The position numbers and the translations under genes are program-made. Shown here one piece after another: positions 24,566 through 33,378 of a DNA stretch of 44,729 nucleotides (the first letter of the stretch is position 1; each line of letters opens with the position of its first letter). Under the pieces are notes generated by a model. It saw only the letters and a list, made by a program, of their open reading frames with translations, was not told where the DNA came from and searched no databases. Source of the DNA: Gemmatimonadota bacterium (GTDB taxonomy: Bacteria > 4572-55 > J002); contig RFFQ01000114.1 of NCBI GenBank assembly GCA_003697105.1, positions 1 through 44,729 of the forward strand, read 5' to 3'.

Positions 24566-25858
24566 TCAGCGGGGACCCGCGTCAGAGTTTGCGGTAAGCA
24601 ATACCGGCTCGATTTGAACATAGCTGAACGTTTGATCGCCGTATTGCCCCGTGTTATTGTGTTCATCCCAAATTTTGGTGCGGATATCCGCAAGACGGGT
24701 TGTACCCCACCAATTATTGGTGGCATTGATGTCCCGTTCCTCTTGATAGGCATCGATGCCGTGGGTGGTTTGTCCGTAGAAAAAGTCGCTGTAAATCCAG
24801 TATGTTCCTTGCAAAAAATTATTTTGATGCACTTCCGGGTAGGAATCAACGGTACACCAGATCGCTTTATCATTTACCACAAACTGGTTAGCGATTATCG
24901 TCACTGCTGCCTCGCGGATTGCCCGCACGTGGATGCCCTGCTCCCCTTGAAATTGATTATGTTCGATCCGCGCGCCGCTATGTTCCAGAAACAGGTTGGT
25001 TGCATTATCAAACTGGTTGTCGGTAATGACTATATTTGAGACCATATCGGTTTGCACTCCAATTCGATTGGCTTCGATCCGGTTTCCCACAATCTGTTGT
25101 CGGGAGATACTCTCGGAGAAGATGCCTTTATCCGAGTAGCGAAGCGTGCTGTGGAACAGATCGATCCCGGCAAAATCACTGTTGATGGCGTTTTTGGCGT
25201 ATTCGACTATGGTATATTCAAGGCGGCTATTCACGGCGGGTGAGGCGGCGTAAATTCCGCGCCATGCGTTCGCGGCAGGGCGTAAGGCCGTTGACGTGAA
25301 CACAATCGGCTGGGTTCGTGTCCCAATGGCGGTTAATGTACCGAGAATATTCAATTCACCGAATGCGGTAAATTGGATTTCTGCGCCGGGCAGGAGGGTC
25401 AAAATGACCCCGGGTTCAATCTTAATCCGGCGGTCAATGCGATAGGGGCTTTCTGCCGCCGTCCAGGTGGTATGGGTGATGAGATGATCGTCAATGGGCG
25501 TGTATTGGCGCAGGAGCAGGTCGCCTACGTGGGTGATTTGCCCGACATTTACGGAGATATTTTCGAGCCGGCGGTTTTCATGGGACTCCCGGTTCGAGGC
25601 GATTTCGAGCCGGTAGGTACCGCTCGTTAAGCCGGTAAACTCAAATTCTCCGGTTGCTGGGGTGGTTTGTTGGGCAACAAGGCTATCGCTCGCCGTGCGT
25701 AAGATCACTTCGACGTCACTTTGAGCCGCGATGCCTTCCAGTTGGATGTGTCCGGTGATGGCGCTCCGCGGAGGCTCTGAACCTTCGTCTCCAGAACAAC
25801 TTACCAGTAGCCATGTTAATAGGATTCCCGCACCGGCAAAAATGTGCCATAACTTCAT
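24566..25858 (-). CDS. Lipoprotein with carboxypeptidase-regulatory-like domain and parallel beta-helix
   Basis: About 430 residues. The signal peptide ends in LLVSC, so lipidation occurs at C21 counting from ATG 25858; a GTG at 25870 in a GTGA overlap is another start, but GAGG precedes the ATG. Residues ~30-110 form a beta-sandwich like carboxypeptidase regulatory domains (GHIQLEGIAAQSDVEVILR, ending GEFEFTGLTSGTYRLEI). Residues ~135-400 form a right-handed beta-helix with N- and I-rich coils and the NWWGT motif often seen in bacterial beta-helix surface proteins. It probably sits on the outer membrane or the cell surface and may bind or cleave the polymer. A lipoprotein inserted between the glycosyltransferase and polymerase genes is unusual. 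Confidence 0.85.
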   Translation of the reverse strand: MKLWHIFAGAGILLTWLLVSCSGDEGSEPPRSAITGHIQLEGIAAQSDVEVILRTASDSLVAQQTTPATGEFEFTGLTSGTYRLEIASNRESHENRRLENISVNVGQITHVGDLLLRQYTPIDDHLITHTTWTAAESPYRIDRRIKIEPGVILTLLPGAEIQFTAFGELNILGTLTAIGTRTQPIVFTSTALRPAANAWRGIYAASPAVNSRLEYTIVEYAKNAINSDFAGIDLFHSTLRYSDKGIFSESISRQQIVGNRIEANRIGVQTDMVSNIVITDNQFDNATNLFLEHSGARIEHNQFQGEQGIHVRAIREAAVTIIANQFVVNDKAIWCTVDSYPEVHQNNFLQGTYWIYSDFFYGQTTHGIDAYQEERDINATNNWWGTTRLADIRTKIWDEHNNTGQYGDQTFSYVQIEPVLLTANSDAGPR

Positions 25859-25866
25859 GAGATGCC

Positions 25867-26982
25867 TCACGTTTGTTCCATGAGTTCAATTAATCGATCC
25901 ACATGGGATACCGAAAAGGTGTTTTGAGCAAATTGTCGTGCTCGTTGACCCATCTCTTCTCGCCGGCGGGGATCCGCGACTAAACATCGGACATCTTGGA
26001 TGAGTTGATCATAGGTTTGGGCATAAAAACCGATTTTTTGCGAAGTGAGCAGACCATCTGGGTTTACATGCAAACTGACCACCGGTACACCGCGAAGCCA
26101 AGCTTGAATGAATGTGTTGGGGAAGCCCTCAAAGGTGCTGGTATTGACGAGAATATGGGCAGTTTCCAATATCCGGTTAACCTCATCCACCGCTAGCACG
26201 CCTTTATACTCAAAATGGGGATGTTCCACCATGTGTTGGGCAAGCCGCGGTTGCCAGTACGTACCGGCGTTGCCAATCATGATGAATTTTATCCCCGATT
26301 GCGCCGTGAAATGGCGGGCTAGCCGGAGAAACAACTCGGGTTGTTTTGGTCCCTCGATCCGCCCGATCCAGACCACTTGAATGGGGTCACGCTTTGGTGG
26401 TATCACCTCTGGGACGGGATGAACATTCGGCAGGATGATGTCGCAGGAGCGCCCGAACCGGCTTGCTAATATCCGGTTTTGGTAACGTGCCTGCCCGATG
26501 ATGTGATCGGCATGCCGGATACCATAATTCAGGATCACCCGGTCGATTGCGTTTATGACTCGTTTGGGGGGGCTGACCGTCTCCGGTACGGGGGTAATAT
26601 CCCGCTGGGACGCCACATGCCAGATGGTTTTGCACCGGTTTCGGCGGCCATACCACGCCACAAATCCGGTATAGGCACAGCCGACCCGTTGGTAGATCAC
26701 ATCGGGTTTAATACGGTTTAATATACAATTCATCTCCCAAAAATCCAGTACAAATGGTATTTTTTTGCTTTGGTGGGTTAATGTGATAATATTCACCCGC
26801 GAACCGGGTGAGGTACGGGCATAGCGGCAGAGATACCATAATTGATAATCGGGTCGGTGTTCCGCGAGATAATCGGTAATGTATTGAACTTGAAGCTCAG
26901 CACCCCCGATCTGGTAACTCCAGTGGGTCGGTAGTACAAAACAGATTTTTCGAGACACACGTTGGGAGGTGAGTGGTTTCAT
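25867..26982 (-). CDS. GT4-family glycosyltransferase
   Basis: About 371 residues with N-terminal ICFVLPTHWSYQIGGAELQVQYI (GT-B glycine loop), VVWIGRIEGPKQPELFLRLA (~215) and the C-terminal signature FEGFPNTFIQAWLRGVPVVSL (~300). The gene uses an ATG at 26982 overlapping the methyltransferase stop (ATGA); an in-frame TTG at 26991 has no better ribosome site. It is the first glycosyltransferase of the minus-strand operon in transcription order. Specificity unknown. Confidence 0.88.
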   Translation of the reverse strand: MKPLTSQRVSRKICFVLPTHWSYQIGGAELQVQYITDYLAEHRPDYQLWYLCRYARTSPGSRVNIITLTHQSKKIPFVLDFWEMNCILNRIKPDVIYQRVGCAYTGFVAWYGRRNRCKTIWHVASQRDITPVPETVSPPKRVINAIDRVILNYGIRHADHIIGQARYQNRILASRFGRSCDIILPNVHPVPEVIPPKRDPIQVVWIGRIEGPKQPELFLRLARHFTAQSGIKFIMIGNAGTYWQPRLAQHMVEHPHFEYKGVLAVDEVNRILETAHILVNTSTFEGFPNTFIQAWLRGVPVVSLHVNPDGLLTSQKIGFYAQTYDQLIQDVRCLVADPRRREEMGQRARQFAQNTFSVSHVDRLIELMEQT

Positions 26983-27839
26983 TGCTGGCAATATAATTCA
27001 ATAAAACTTCCGCTGGGCAACCATAACGCGGTGGTGAACTTCCGGAATGCTTGACGCAGGTAATACCACACCGGGGATAAATCTTCCGGCGGGGTATCCG
27101 GGCGGTGCTGGTTGAACTCCAGAATGTGAAATCCTTTTGCTGTGACCATCTGAGCCAAGGTTTGCGGAGAAAAAAAATAGATGTGATCCATACAAGGTGT
27201 CGGATATTTTTTTTTGGTAGCGGGATAATGAATGATGTCTTGAATTCGTGTGAGCTGGTAGGGTACTTCAATGAGTAAAATTCCGTGTTTATGGATCCGT
27301 GTGGTAATTAAATCCAGCAGTTGGGACGGTGAGGGGACATGCTCCAACACGTGATGGAGATGAATGACGTCAAATTGACCTAATTCATCCTTGATGTGGA
27401 AGACATCTTCATTGATGAGGTCTAAACCGTACAAAGTTTTAGCGTGGTGGCATTGTTCGGTGGAAAGTTCGATCCCGACCGGGTCAAATCCTTCTTGTTT
27501 TGCGAGGTCAACAAAGGTTCCCAAGCCGGCACCGATATCGAGCAGTCGATTGCCGGGGGCGTATTGTTTCAATTTTTTAATTTTATGGGGATAGACGGTG
27601 TCCCGGCGAATCTGCTCCACCCGAAGCCGGTCTTTTTTTTCACTATACTGGGTGTATATCTCTTGAATCATTTGTGGCGTGGGGATGGGATATAACGAGA
27701 CCAAGTGACACCGCGTGCATTTGACAATTTTGAACGTTTCCGCTGGGATATGCACGTTTTTCGGTGCCGGTTTCTGCTCTACGCAGTGGGTTGAGCGGCA
27801 AAAGTCACATTGAAAGCTTGAAATCGCAGTGTTGAACAT
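26979..27839 (-). CDS. SAM-dependent methyltransferase with N-terminal zinc-binding motif
   Basis: This 286-residue protein starts with a cysteine cluster (C11, C14, C19 and C41, C44) forming a probable zinc knuckle. A class I methyltransferase follows: motif I LLDIGAGLGTF (~99-109), motif II-like DPVGIELS and HLHHVLEHVPSP (~155-167), where HVLEHV marks sugar/polysaccharide methyltransferases of the Methyltransf_23 type. It would methylate a sugar hydroxyl or carboxyl in the repeat unit, or modify its chain end. It follows the flippase gene by 12 bases. Confidence 0.85.
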   Translation of the reverse strand: MFNTAISSFQCDFCRSTHCVEQKPAPKNVHIPAETFKIVKCTRCHLVSLYPIPTPQMIQEIYTQYSEKKDRLRVEQIRRDTVYPHKIKKLKQYAPGNRLLDIGAGLGTFVDLAKQEGFDPVGIELSTEQCHHAKTLYGLDLINEDVFHIKDELGQFDVIHLHHVLEHVPSPSQLLDLITTRIHKHGILLIEVPYQLTRIQDIIHYPATKKKYPTPCMDHIYFFSPQTLAQMVTAKGFHILEFNQHRPDTPPEDLSPVWYYLRQAFRKFTTALWLPSGSFIELYCQQ

Positions 27840-27851
27840 ATCATGTTCCGT

Positions 27852-29429
27852 TTACGATGGTCTGCCGGTTCGCCTCACGGGGTTTAACCGGTAGATCGCC
27901 AAAATGATCTGTTTGATGGATTGGGTGAGCGGTGATGCGTCGCCCATCCGGTTGAGCAGGTTGAGGTCTTCGGCGTCAAATCCATGGAACATGATGCACA
28001 TTCCGGCTGAACATACACCAAATAGCAGTGAATACCCCACTAATGAATAGATGGTTGTTATCCCTAAACCCGTCGGGTAGAATATCCCTATTAGCAGAAT
28101 AGCAATATAAATATAATTTTTAAAGTCTTTTAGGGTATACTGGATGTGGATGTGTTTTGATAATCCGATATAGATGAATATCATTTTTAACAGACCGCCG
28201 GTCAGTGTTGCCAAGGCGACTCCCACAATGCCAAAGAACTTCATGGCGTAAATACCGCCGATGATGCTAAACACAACCACCGTTTTACTGTAAAATAAAA
28301 TATCCATGCGCTCCAACAGTTGAGCGGTGAGTCCGAGTGGGTAAAAAATGGCAAACGTGATGTTACCGGTTAAGACAATGGTGGTGACCCAATAGGCATC
28401 CATATATTTTGGATCAAAAATCAAATGGATGACCGGCTTCCCGAATATCAGGAAATAAAGGGCGGGGAAGGCACATACCGGTAGCATGATCTTCACCATA
28501 AAATTGTAAATACGGGTGAATGCCGCTTGATCCATATCGGCACTAAATTTTTGGAAAAAAAGCGGTCTTAAAACGCTTAGAAATTCGTTTACCGGTAAAA
28601 TTTTATAGACAATTTCATAGATTTTATAGGCAAAGGCATACAATCCCACAAAATATTGGGTGGACAGCGCGGAAATGATGTAATAATCGGACGTTTTGCT
28701 GATGATGCCCGCACCTAATTCATTCATTGAAGAATACAAGCCATATTGGATCACCCGGGCTTTGGTCACTGACGTTGAAGGGGTGCGCTTGGGGGATGGG
28801 TTCCGTGTTTGGTAAAAGCGATAGTAGCGCGCCAAGCCGGCGATACCGAAAAAAAATCCTAAGACGGTTTCAATATAAAGTAGGGCGGAAACACTCATCA
28901 CGGGCAAATAGATAAGATAGAGTACCGCCCGTGAAACAGAGACCACTATTTGCAGGATAGATGTTGTTTGGTGAAGCAGTAATGAGGTTAAGATGGCGTT
29001 TGCTAGCCGCACCAACAGTTGGCTGAACACAAACAGCGAAAAGACCGTTAGGTACATGTGGAACTGCGGAACATTAAAAAACGCCGCAAAGGGTTCGTGC
29101 CAACGGTAAAGTAGCCCGAGGATGACTAACGTGCCGCTCATGGAGACGGTGGCACCAAGCCATAACATCCGGTTTAATTTTCCGTATTCTCCATTTTGGA
29201 TGAGTTCTGGGATGTAGCGGTGAAAAACATTGACGATGGCACCTACCGCCAGAATACTAAACAGAATAAAAAGGTTTTGGATGAAATTAAATGTACCGTA
29301 AAGGGCAACATCCAATTTGCGGATCACCAGCACCAGAGTGATCATACCAAATAGCTGGGCACCGGCTTTACCCAGATACACCCATTGGGTATTATGGATG
29401 AACACCTGGAGGCGAGAGGACGATTTCAC
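27852..29429 (-). CDS. Wzx-type oligosaccharide flippase
   Basis: The 525-residue polytopic protein has about 14 hydrophobic helices and the N-terminal AQLFGMITLVLVIRKLDVALYGTFNF pattern (A-x-x-FG-x8-LxVxxYG) of the MATE/Wzx superfamily. It moves undecaprenyl-linked repeat units to the periplasmic face. It is the first gene of the minus-strand polysaccharide operon, starting at GTG 29429 with AAGGA eight bases upstream. Sequence upstream is a 128-base gap carrying the terminator of the response-regulator gene. Confidence 0.9.
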   Translation of the reverse strand: MKSSSRLQVFIHNTQWVYLGKAGAQLFGMITLVLVIRKLDVALYGTFNFIQNLFILFSILAVGAIVNVFHRYIPELIQNGEYGKLNRMLWLGATVSMSGTLVILGLLYRWHEPFAAFFNVPQFHMYLTVFSLFVFSQLLVRLANAILTSLLLHQTTSILQIVVSVSRAVLYLIYLPVMSVSALLYIETVLGFFFGIAGLARYYRFYQTRNPSPKRTPSTSVTKARVIQYGLYSSMNELGAGIISKTSDYYIISALSTQYFVGLYAFAYKIYEIVYKILPVNEFLSVLRPLFFQKFSADMDQAAFTRIYNFMVKIMLPVCAFPALYFLIFGKPVIHLIFDPKYMDAYWVTTIVLTGNITFAIFYPLGLTAQLLERMDILFYSKTVVVFSIIGGIYAMKFFGIVGVALATLTGGLLKMIFIYIGLSKHIHIQYTLKDFKNYIYIAILLIGIFYPTGLGITTIYSLVGYSLLFGVCSAGMCIMFHGFDAEDLNLLNRMGDASPLTQSIKQIILAIYRLNPVRRTGRPS

Positions 29430-29491
29430 TCGTTGATTCCTTGTATCGTATTGCTTTTAGAGTCCTTTTGCCTGATGGTAGGCTTCTTTAT

Positions 29492-29531
29492 AAAAAAACC
29501 TTCTGCTTAACGTCATCAAAGCAGAAGGTTT
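29492..29531 (-). terminator. Intrinsic terminator after the REC-HATPase gene
   Basis: A 13-base perfect inverted repeat (29496-29508 with 29519-29531, loop 10) is followed on the minus strand by a run of Ts (complement of 29492-29498). It ends the signalling transcript of 29557-30456. It lies upstream of the polysaccharide operon on the same strand, so read-through past it could feed that operon. Confidence 0.88.
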
Positions 29532-29556
29532 GAGATATTGTGCTCACTTCTTCTAG

Positions 29557-30456
29557 TTATAGTTGGTTGATGTATAACGGCTTATACCCTGAGTACACTT
29601 TTTCATAGTAATTGAACACGATGATCTCGGTCTTTTTACCGACAGCAATATTAATGATGCACCGGTCGAGAATTTTGCGAATCATCAAGGTGCCGCGGCC
29701 GCTAATATCTTCCATTCCCGCGCCACTAATTTGCCGGTCTAGCGCTTCTAACAGCCGTTGTTTAGAGGTAGAGCCGCTGGAGTCAATCACTGAAACCCCA
29801 TATTTTTCATTATCTTTGCCGTAGTTGACTTCTACCACTTCATGATCTTCCAACGTAATATCACTACCCTTTTCATATTTTTGAGAGCCATCTGGATTGA
29901 CCGGTGCATGCCAAATCGCATTGGAAATCAGTTCATCGAGTGCCAACCGGCACAGCATTGGTTTTTCCGGTTGAAGATAGGCTTCGATGGCGTCGATGGT
30001 TTCAAGCATATCCTGATGAGTCCGAATCCGGCGTTTGATAATGGGGGTTCCCTCGGTCAGATAGTTCTCCAACCCAAACACCCGTTCCCCCGTGATCAGG
30101 TTTTCTACGGTGTGGATCACTTCTTCGACATTAAATGGATCGGTTTTGGTAATGATATTTCCAATATCATGTTCTTTTGCCAACCGGATGTAATTTTCGA
30201 CTTCATAGCTGGTCATCAATGCTGTTCGCACATTGGGTACTTGCTTTTTGATTTCCAATAGCGTACTAATCCCATCCCGACCGGGCATGTTGATGTCGCT
30301 AATGACTAAATCCGGCTGAAATTCACCGGCCAGTGCGATGCCTTCATCTCCGGTGCTGGCAGTTTTCACCTCATACTCATCATTTAAAAAATACGCCATC
30401 ATTTCTTGAATGAGTGATGAGTCATCAATGATCAAAATTCGTCCTTTTTTACTCAT
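29557..30456 (-). CDS. Response regulator with RsbW-like HATPase domain (REC-HATPase)
   Basis: The 299-residue protein has an N-terminal receiver domain (residues ~5-120): acid pair D11/D12, phospho-acceptor D54 in ISDINMPG and K104. The C-terminal half is an RsbW/SpoIIAB-like ATPase: N-box LALDELISNAIWHA (171-184), VIDSSG (~223-228) and GRGTLMIRKILD (~253-264). Such domains act as anti-sigma or protein kinases in partner switching. Fusing it to a receiver suggests phosphorylation by the histidine kinase encoded divergently controls the switch. Its ATG 30456 has GAGGG nearby upstream and a good promoter at 30507-30535. No STAS or sigma factor partner lies in the window. Confidence 0.87.
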   Translation of the reverse strand: MSKKGRILIIDDSSLIQEMMAYFLNDEYEVKTASTGDEGIALAGEFQPDLVISDINMPGRDGISTLLEIKKQVPNVRTALMTSYEVENYIRLAKEHDIGNIITKTDPFNVEEVIHTVENLITGERVFGLENYLTEGTPIIKRRIRTHQDMLETIDAIEAYLQPEKPMLCRLALDELISNAIWHAPVNPDGSQKYEKGSDITLEDHEVVEVNYGKDNEKYGVSVIDSSGSTSKQRLLEALDRQISGAGMEDISGRGTLMIRKILDRCIINIAVGKKTEIIVFNYYEKVYSGYKPLYINQL

Positions 30457-30506
30457 AATCCCTCTATCCGGTAAACACTAAATCCCCTCTCGACAATGGA
30501 TTTTAT

Positions 30507-30535
30507 ATTTTAGCATGTTTTTCGTTAAAAGACAA
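30507..30535 (-). promoter_or_regulatory. Promoter for REC-HATPase gene
   Basis: On the minus strand a -35 TTGTCT (complement of 30530-30535) and a -10 TAAAAT (complement of 30507-30512) are spaced by 17 bases. That leaves about 45 bases of leader before ATG 30456. Confidence 0.65.
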
Positions 30536-30576
30536 TTATATTTTTTCAGTAGGAGGCTCGTTTCCCTGAAAATTTA

Positions 30577-30643
30577 TCTGGGTAGCCGGGGAGATACCCT
30601 TATTTACTGGATAGATTTGTCTGGATAATGGGGGTATTACCCT
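30577..30643. repeat. Pair of imperfect 24-base direct repeats (possible operators)
   Basis: 30577-30600 and 30620-30643 match at 17 of 24 positions in the same orientation, sharing TCTGG at the left, GGGG in the middle and TACCCT at the right. Their starts are 43 bases apart, about four helical turns. Each contains a GGGTA/TACCC dyad (30580-30599 and 30632-30642). They lie just upstream of the -35 at 30667, where an activator or repressor would bind. Confidence 0.45.
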
Positions 30644-30666
30644 ACTGCCTTCTCCATGATTTTATG

Positions 30667-30695
30667 TTGACACGTCTCTCTTTTTATGGTATGGT
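30667..30695 (+). promoter_or_regulatory. Promoter for sensing operon
   Basis: A perfect -35 TTGACA (30667-30672) is followed after 17 bases by TATGGT (30690-30695), 4 of 6 bases of the -10 consensus. A weak -10 after operator-like repeats suggests an activator-dependent promoter. The expected leader before ATG 30767 is about 65 bases. Confidence 0.6.
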
Positions 30696-30766
30696 TATCA
30701 CTGGTTTTGATAGGTACTTACTGTACTTTTCAGCCTGACATCTCCAAAGTTATTAAAGGATATGAA

Positions 30767-31714
30767 ATGCCAGCTAACCCCATCCGAATTCTTCCTGTAT
30801 TTCTATTTTCTATTTGTTTTATTTTCGGTGCGATTCCGGTCAGCGCCGAGGTGGCGGTCATTTTAAGCCGGGATGATTTTGAACCGTATCAGGAAGCGCG
30901 TCAGGGGTTTGAAGAAACATGCACGGCGCCCACAAAAGTGTTTGCCTTTGAAGTAGAAAATCGGGAAACCCGGCAATACAAGCAACGTTCCATTGATGAG
31001 GCGTTAAATTATATCCAAAAGGGAAACCCCGAGCTAATTTGTGCGATAGGTACACAGGCATTTTTAGCCGTGCTTCAGGTTGCTCCCGCACAAATCCCCA
31101 TTGTTGCCGCAATGGTCAAATCCCCAGAGCAGTTAATCCAAGATTCCCTCGCGACGGGTCACACGATTTATGCCGTTGATTTTTTTGTTAGCTCGGATAT
31201 CGTCATGGAAACCATCCGATCGACCTATCCTGAACTGAAATCCATTGGAATCATTTATTATGAAACCTCCCAATCCCTAGTGGATGAACTTCGAGCCGAA
31301 GCGGATACCCGAAATTTGCAGGTGATTGCGGAAGTGGCGGATGGGAATAATCCCTTGCCAGCGCTCCGAAATGTGAGTACCTCCGCCGATTTGTTTTTGA
31401 TTATCGATAATGCTATGATCGGTGGTTCGGCATTTGATGTGTTATTGGGTTTTCAGAAACCGATTATTAGCTTGATTCATAATCCCCGGATGGTGCGGAA
31501 AGGTGCTCTATTTGGGTTTTTACTGCAATCCCGTGAAAACGGGCGTGCGGTGGGTCAAATCGCCAATACCATTTTAGCGGGTGGGAAGGTAACACCCCCT
31601 TTTCCCAAGATGACAAAAGCCGCACTGGCGGTGAATCAAAAAGTTCGTGATTTATTGAATGTTCCAGTACCAAATAATTTTGATATTCTTGAAAAATATA
31701 ACACCATTGAATAG
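30767..31714 (+). CDS. Periplasmic ABC-type substrate-binding protein (ABC_sub_bind/TrpX-like), likely sensor input
   Basis: This is a 315-residue protein with signal peptide (MPANPIRILPVFLFSICFIF, cleavage near VSA-EVAV). The two-lobed binding-protein pattern follows: AVILSRDDFEPYQEARQGF, LICAIGTQAFLAV, IPIVAAMV, KSIGIIYYETSQSLVDELR, and LFLIIDNAMI. It belongs to the COG2984-type family. No permease or ATPase is nearby, while a membrane histidine kinase starts 5 bases after its stop, so it probably presents a ligand to that kinase. ATG 30767 is chosen because AAAGGA stands seven bases before it and it gives a clean signal peptide; the frame extends back to 30686 but that region overlaps the promoter. 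Confidence 0.82.
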   Translation: MPANPIRILPVFLFSICFIFGAIPVSAEVAVILSRDDFEPYQEARQGFEETCTAPTKVFAFEVENRETRQYKQRSIDEALNYIQKGNPELICAIGTQAFLAVLQVAPAQIPIVAAMVKSPEQLIQDSLATGHTIYAVDFFVSSDIVMETIRSTYPELKSIGIIYYETSQSLVDELRAEADTRNLQVIAEVADGNNPLPALRNVSTSADLFLIIDNAMIGGSAFDVLLGFQKPIISLIHNPRMVRKGALFGFLLQSRENGRAVGQIANTILAGGKVTPPFPKMTKAALAVNQKVRDLLNVPVPNNFDILEKYNTIE

Positions 31715-31719
31715 TTCTT

Positions 31720-33378
31720 ATGAATCTCACATTTGAGCAAAAAGTTGTTTTACTCCTGAGTATCACACCGGTTCTGTTCGTCGTGTTTTCAATGATGTAT
31801 GTTGTCAACACGAAATCAACACTCACCCGGCAGGAAGTAGAAAGCGGTAAGATTCTGGCAAAAACCTTTGCAAAAAATGCGACCTTCGGCACCTTGCTGC
31901 AAGAACCCAATAAATTGGAAACCCCTTTTAGGGATTATCTGGAAGAGCCGTCGGTCGTGGCTGTTGCCGTATTCATGGTAGATACGGGCGAACAATTAGC
32001 CGCGGCGATTGATAGCACCTTGTTGCTGTCGCCTTCCGTCCGGGCGGATATTCCCTTCTCTGAGATTGTGGAACGCCTAGAAAGCCGGGTGGATGATGTG
32101 GTCGTTGATGCGTCCGGTTCGGATGTCATCTACTTTTATACACCTATTTTCAACCGGCAGGTGGTCCATGTAACGGAAGATGCGTTTGGGTGGGAAGACG
32201 AACTGAATGTGGAAGAGCAAGAGGTGCTTTTTGCCGTTGCGGAGATGGGTATCACGTTGGACCGGGTGAAGCGTTCCTTTAATCAAAACTTGATCTTTGT
32301 CGCCATAATGACTATTGTGTTTCTTGTTGCGGGGGTTGTCATCATGCGTTATATTTTTGCCCAATGGCGCCAGCGTACCGATGAACTTCAGGAGGCTATT
32401 ACCCGCTCCAAAGAAGCCGAAGACCAAATCCGCAAAGCTTATAAAGAACTTGAACACAAAAGCCGGCAGTTTGAAAAAGCCAACGAAGACCTGTTGCAAG
32501 CCCAATTAGAGACCATTAAACAACGTTCCCAATTAGTCGAAAGTGAACGCTTAGCAACGTTAGGTGAGCTTTCCGGGATGGTTGCTCATGAAATCAATAA
32601 TGCTTTAAGCGGTATCAGTGGTCCCATCGACCATATTCTGAATATGAAACCCATCGACGAGGAAAAAATATGGTACTGCTGGGAATCCGATCAAGATGGA
32701 CACGAACTCCAAGCCTATCTGGAAGAATGGAATCAAAACTGGAATAGCCTGATCGAAGCGGCTCGCCTGATTGAAACTGCCGGAAAACGGGCGCGAACAA
32801 CCGTCAGAAACTTGCAAGGCTTGGTGGGAGGTCGTAGCCGCCAATATGGCACCGTGGATGTATGCGAAGTCTTTCGGGAAAGCTACAGCCTGCAAAAACA
32901 CCGCGAAGAACTTCAGGCGGTAAAACTGATCGAAAAATTTGAAGAAGAGGAGATGAAGATTATCTCCACCAGTGGGGAATTGGGGCAAATTTTTACCAAC
33001 ATGCTAATTAATGCCGGGCACGCCTTAGTGGGTCGTCCCGATCCAACGATAACCGTTGAAATCCGGCATAAAGATAATGGCATCGAGATTTTGTTTAGCG
33101 ATAACGGAAAAGGGATGCCCTTTGAAGTGCGTACGCAAGTTTTTAAACCCTTTTTCACCTATGGTAAGGGCGAAAAAGGCACCGGTTTAGGGCTTTCAAC
33201 CGTGGATCGAATTGTAAAGGCGCATGGCGGTAAAATCCATGTGGAAAGCGAAGAAGGAAAAGGAACGACCTTTATTATGTGGTTTCCGTATGAAAGACCT
33301 AAAAATACAGAAAAAGATGATGCGACTGAAACCAACGTAGAACCCCGTGAGGAAAAGGAGCAGAACATTAATGGCTGA
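31720..33378 (+). CDS. Membrane sensor histidine kinase
   Basis: This 552-residue kinase has TM1 (~7-28), a periplasmic domain (~30-188) and TM2 (~190-213). A coiled coil (~215-280) then leads to the dimerisation helix with H290 in VAHEINNALSG. A long insert of about 45 residues lies between the H-box and the conserved arginine helix (TAGKRARTTVRNL). The ATPase has N-box QIFTNMLINAGHAL (~423-436), G1 DNGKGMP (~460-466) and G2 GTGLGLS (~487-493). The two neighbouring receivers (encoded at 33371-35110 and 29557-30456) are probable phosphotransfer partners. Its end overlaps the next gene by 8 bases. Confidence 0.92.
   Translation: MNLTFEQKVVLLLSITPVLFVVFSMMYVVNTKSTLTRQEVESGKILAKTFAKNATFGTLLQEPNKLETPFRDYLEEPSVVAVAVFMVDTGEQLAAAIDSTLLLSPSVRADIPFSEIVERLESRVDDVVVDASGSDVIYFYTPIFNRQVVHVTEDAFGWEDELNVEEQEVLFAVAEMGITLDRVKRSFNQNLIFVAIMTIVFLVAGVVIMRYIFAQWRQRTDELQEAITRSKEAEDQIRKAYKELEHKSRQFEKANEDLLQAQLETIKQRSQLVESERLATLGELSGMVAHEINNALSGISGPIDHILNMKPIDEEKIWYCWESDQDGHELQAYLEEWNQNWNSLIEAARLIETAGKRARTTVRNLQGLVGGRSRQYGTVDVCEVFRESYSLQKHREELQAVKLIEKFEEEEMKIISTSGELGQIFTNMLINAGHALVGRPDPTITVEIRHKDNGIEILFSDNGKGMPFEVRTQVFKPFFTYGKGEKGTGLGLSTVDRIVKAHGGKIHVESEEGKGTTFIMWFPYERPKNTEKDDATETNVEPREEKEQNING

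Larger units (their letters stand above)
30457..30766. other. Divergent regulatory region without a gene
   Basis: This 310-base stretch separates the REC-HATPase gene (leftward) and the periplasmic binding protein gene (rightward). It holds one sigma70-type promoter in each direction and two imperfect 24-base repeats (30577-30600 and 30620-30643) ahead of the rightward promoter. A longer open frame from 30686 runs into the binding protein gene but starts inside the promoter and lacks a ribosome site. Confidence 0.6.

Noticed and set aside
10100-27000. Frequent ACCGGT/CCGG words in the minus-strand operon
   Set aside because: They appear to follow Thr-Gly/Thr-Val/Pro-Val codon choice rather than a spaced repeat family; no regular spacing or orientation was seen.
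30686-30766. N-terminal extension of the periplasmic binding protein
   Set aside because: It overlaps the promoter -10 and has no ribosome site, and ATG 30767 gives a proper signal peptide.
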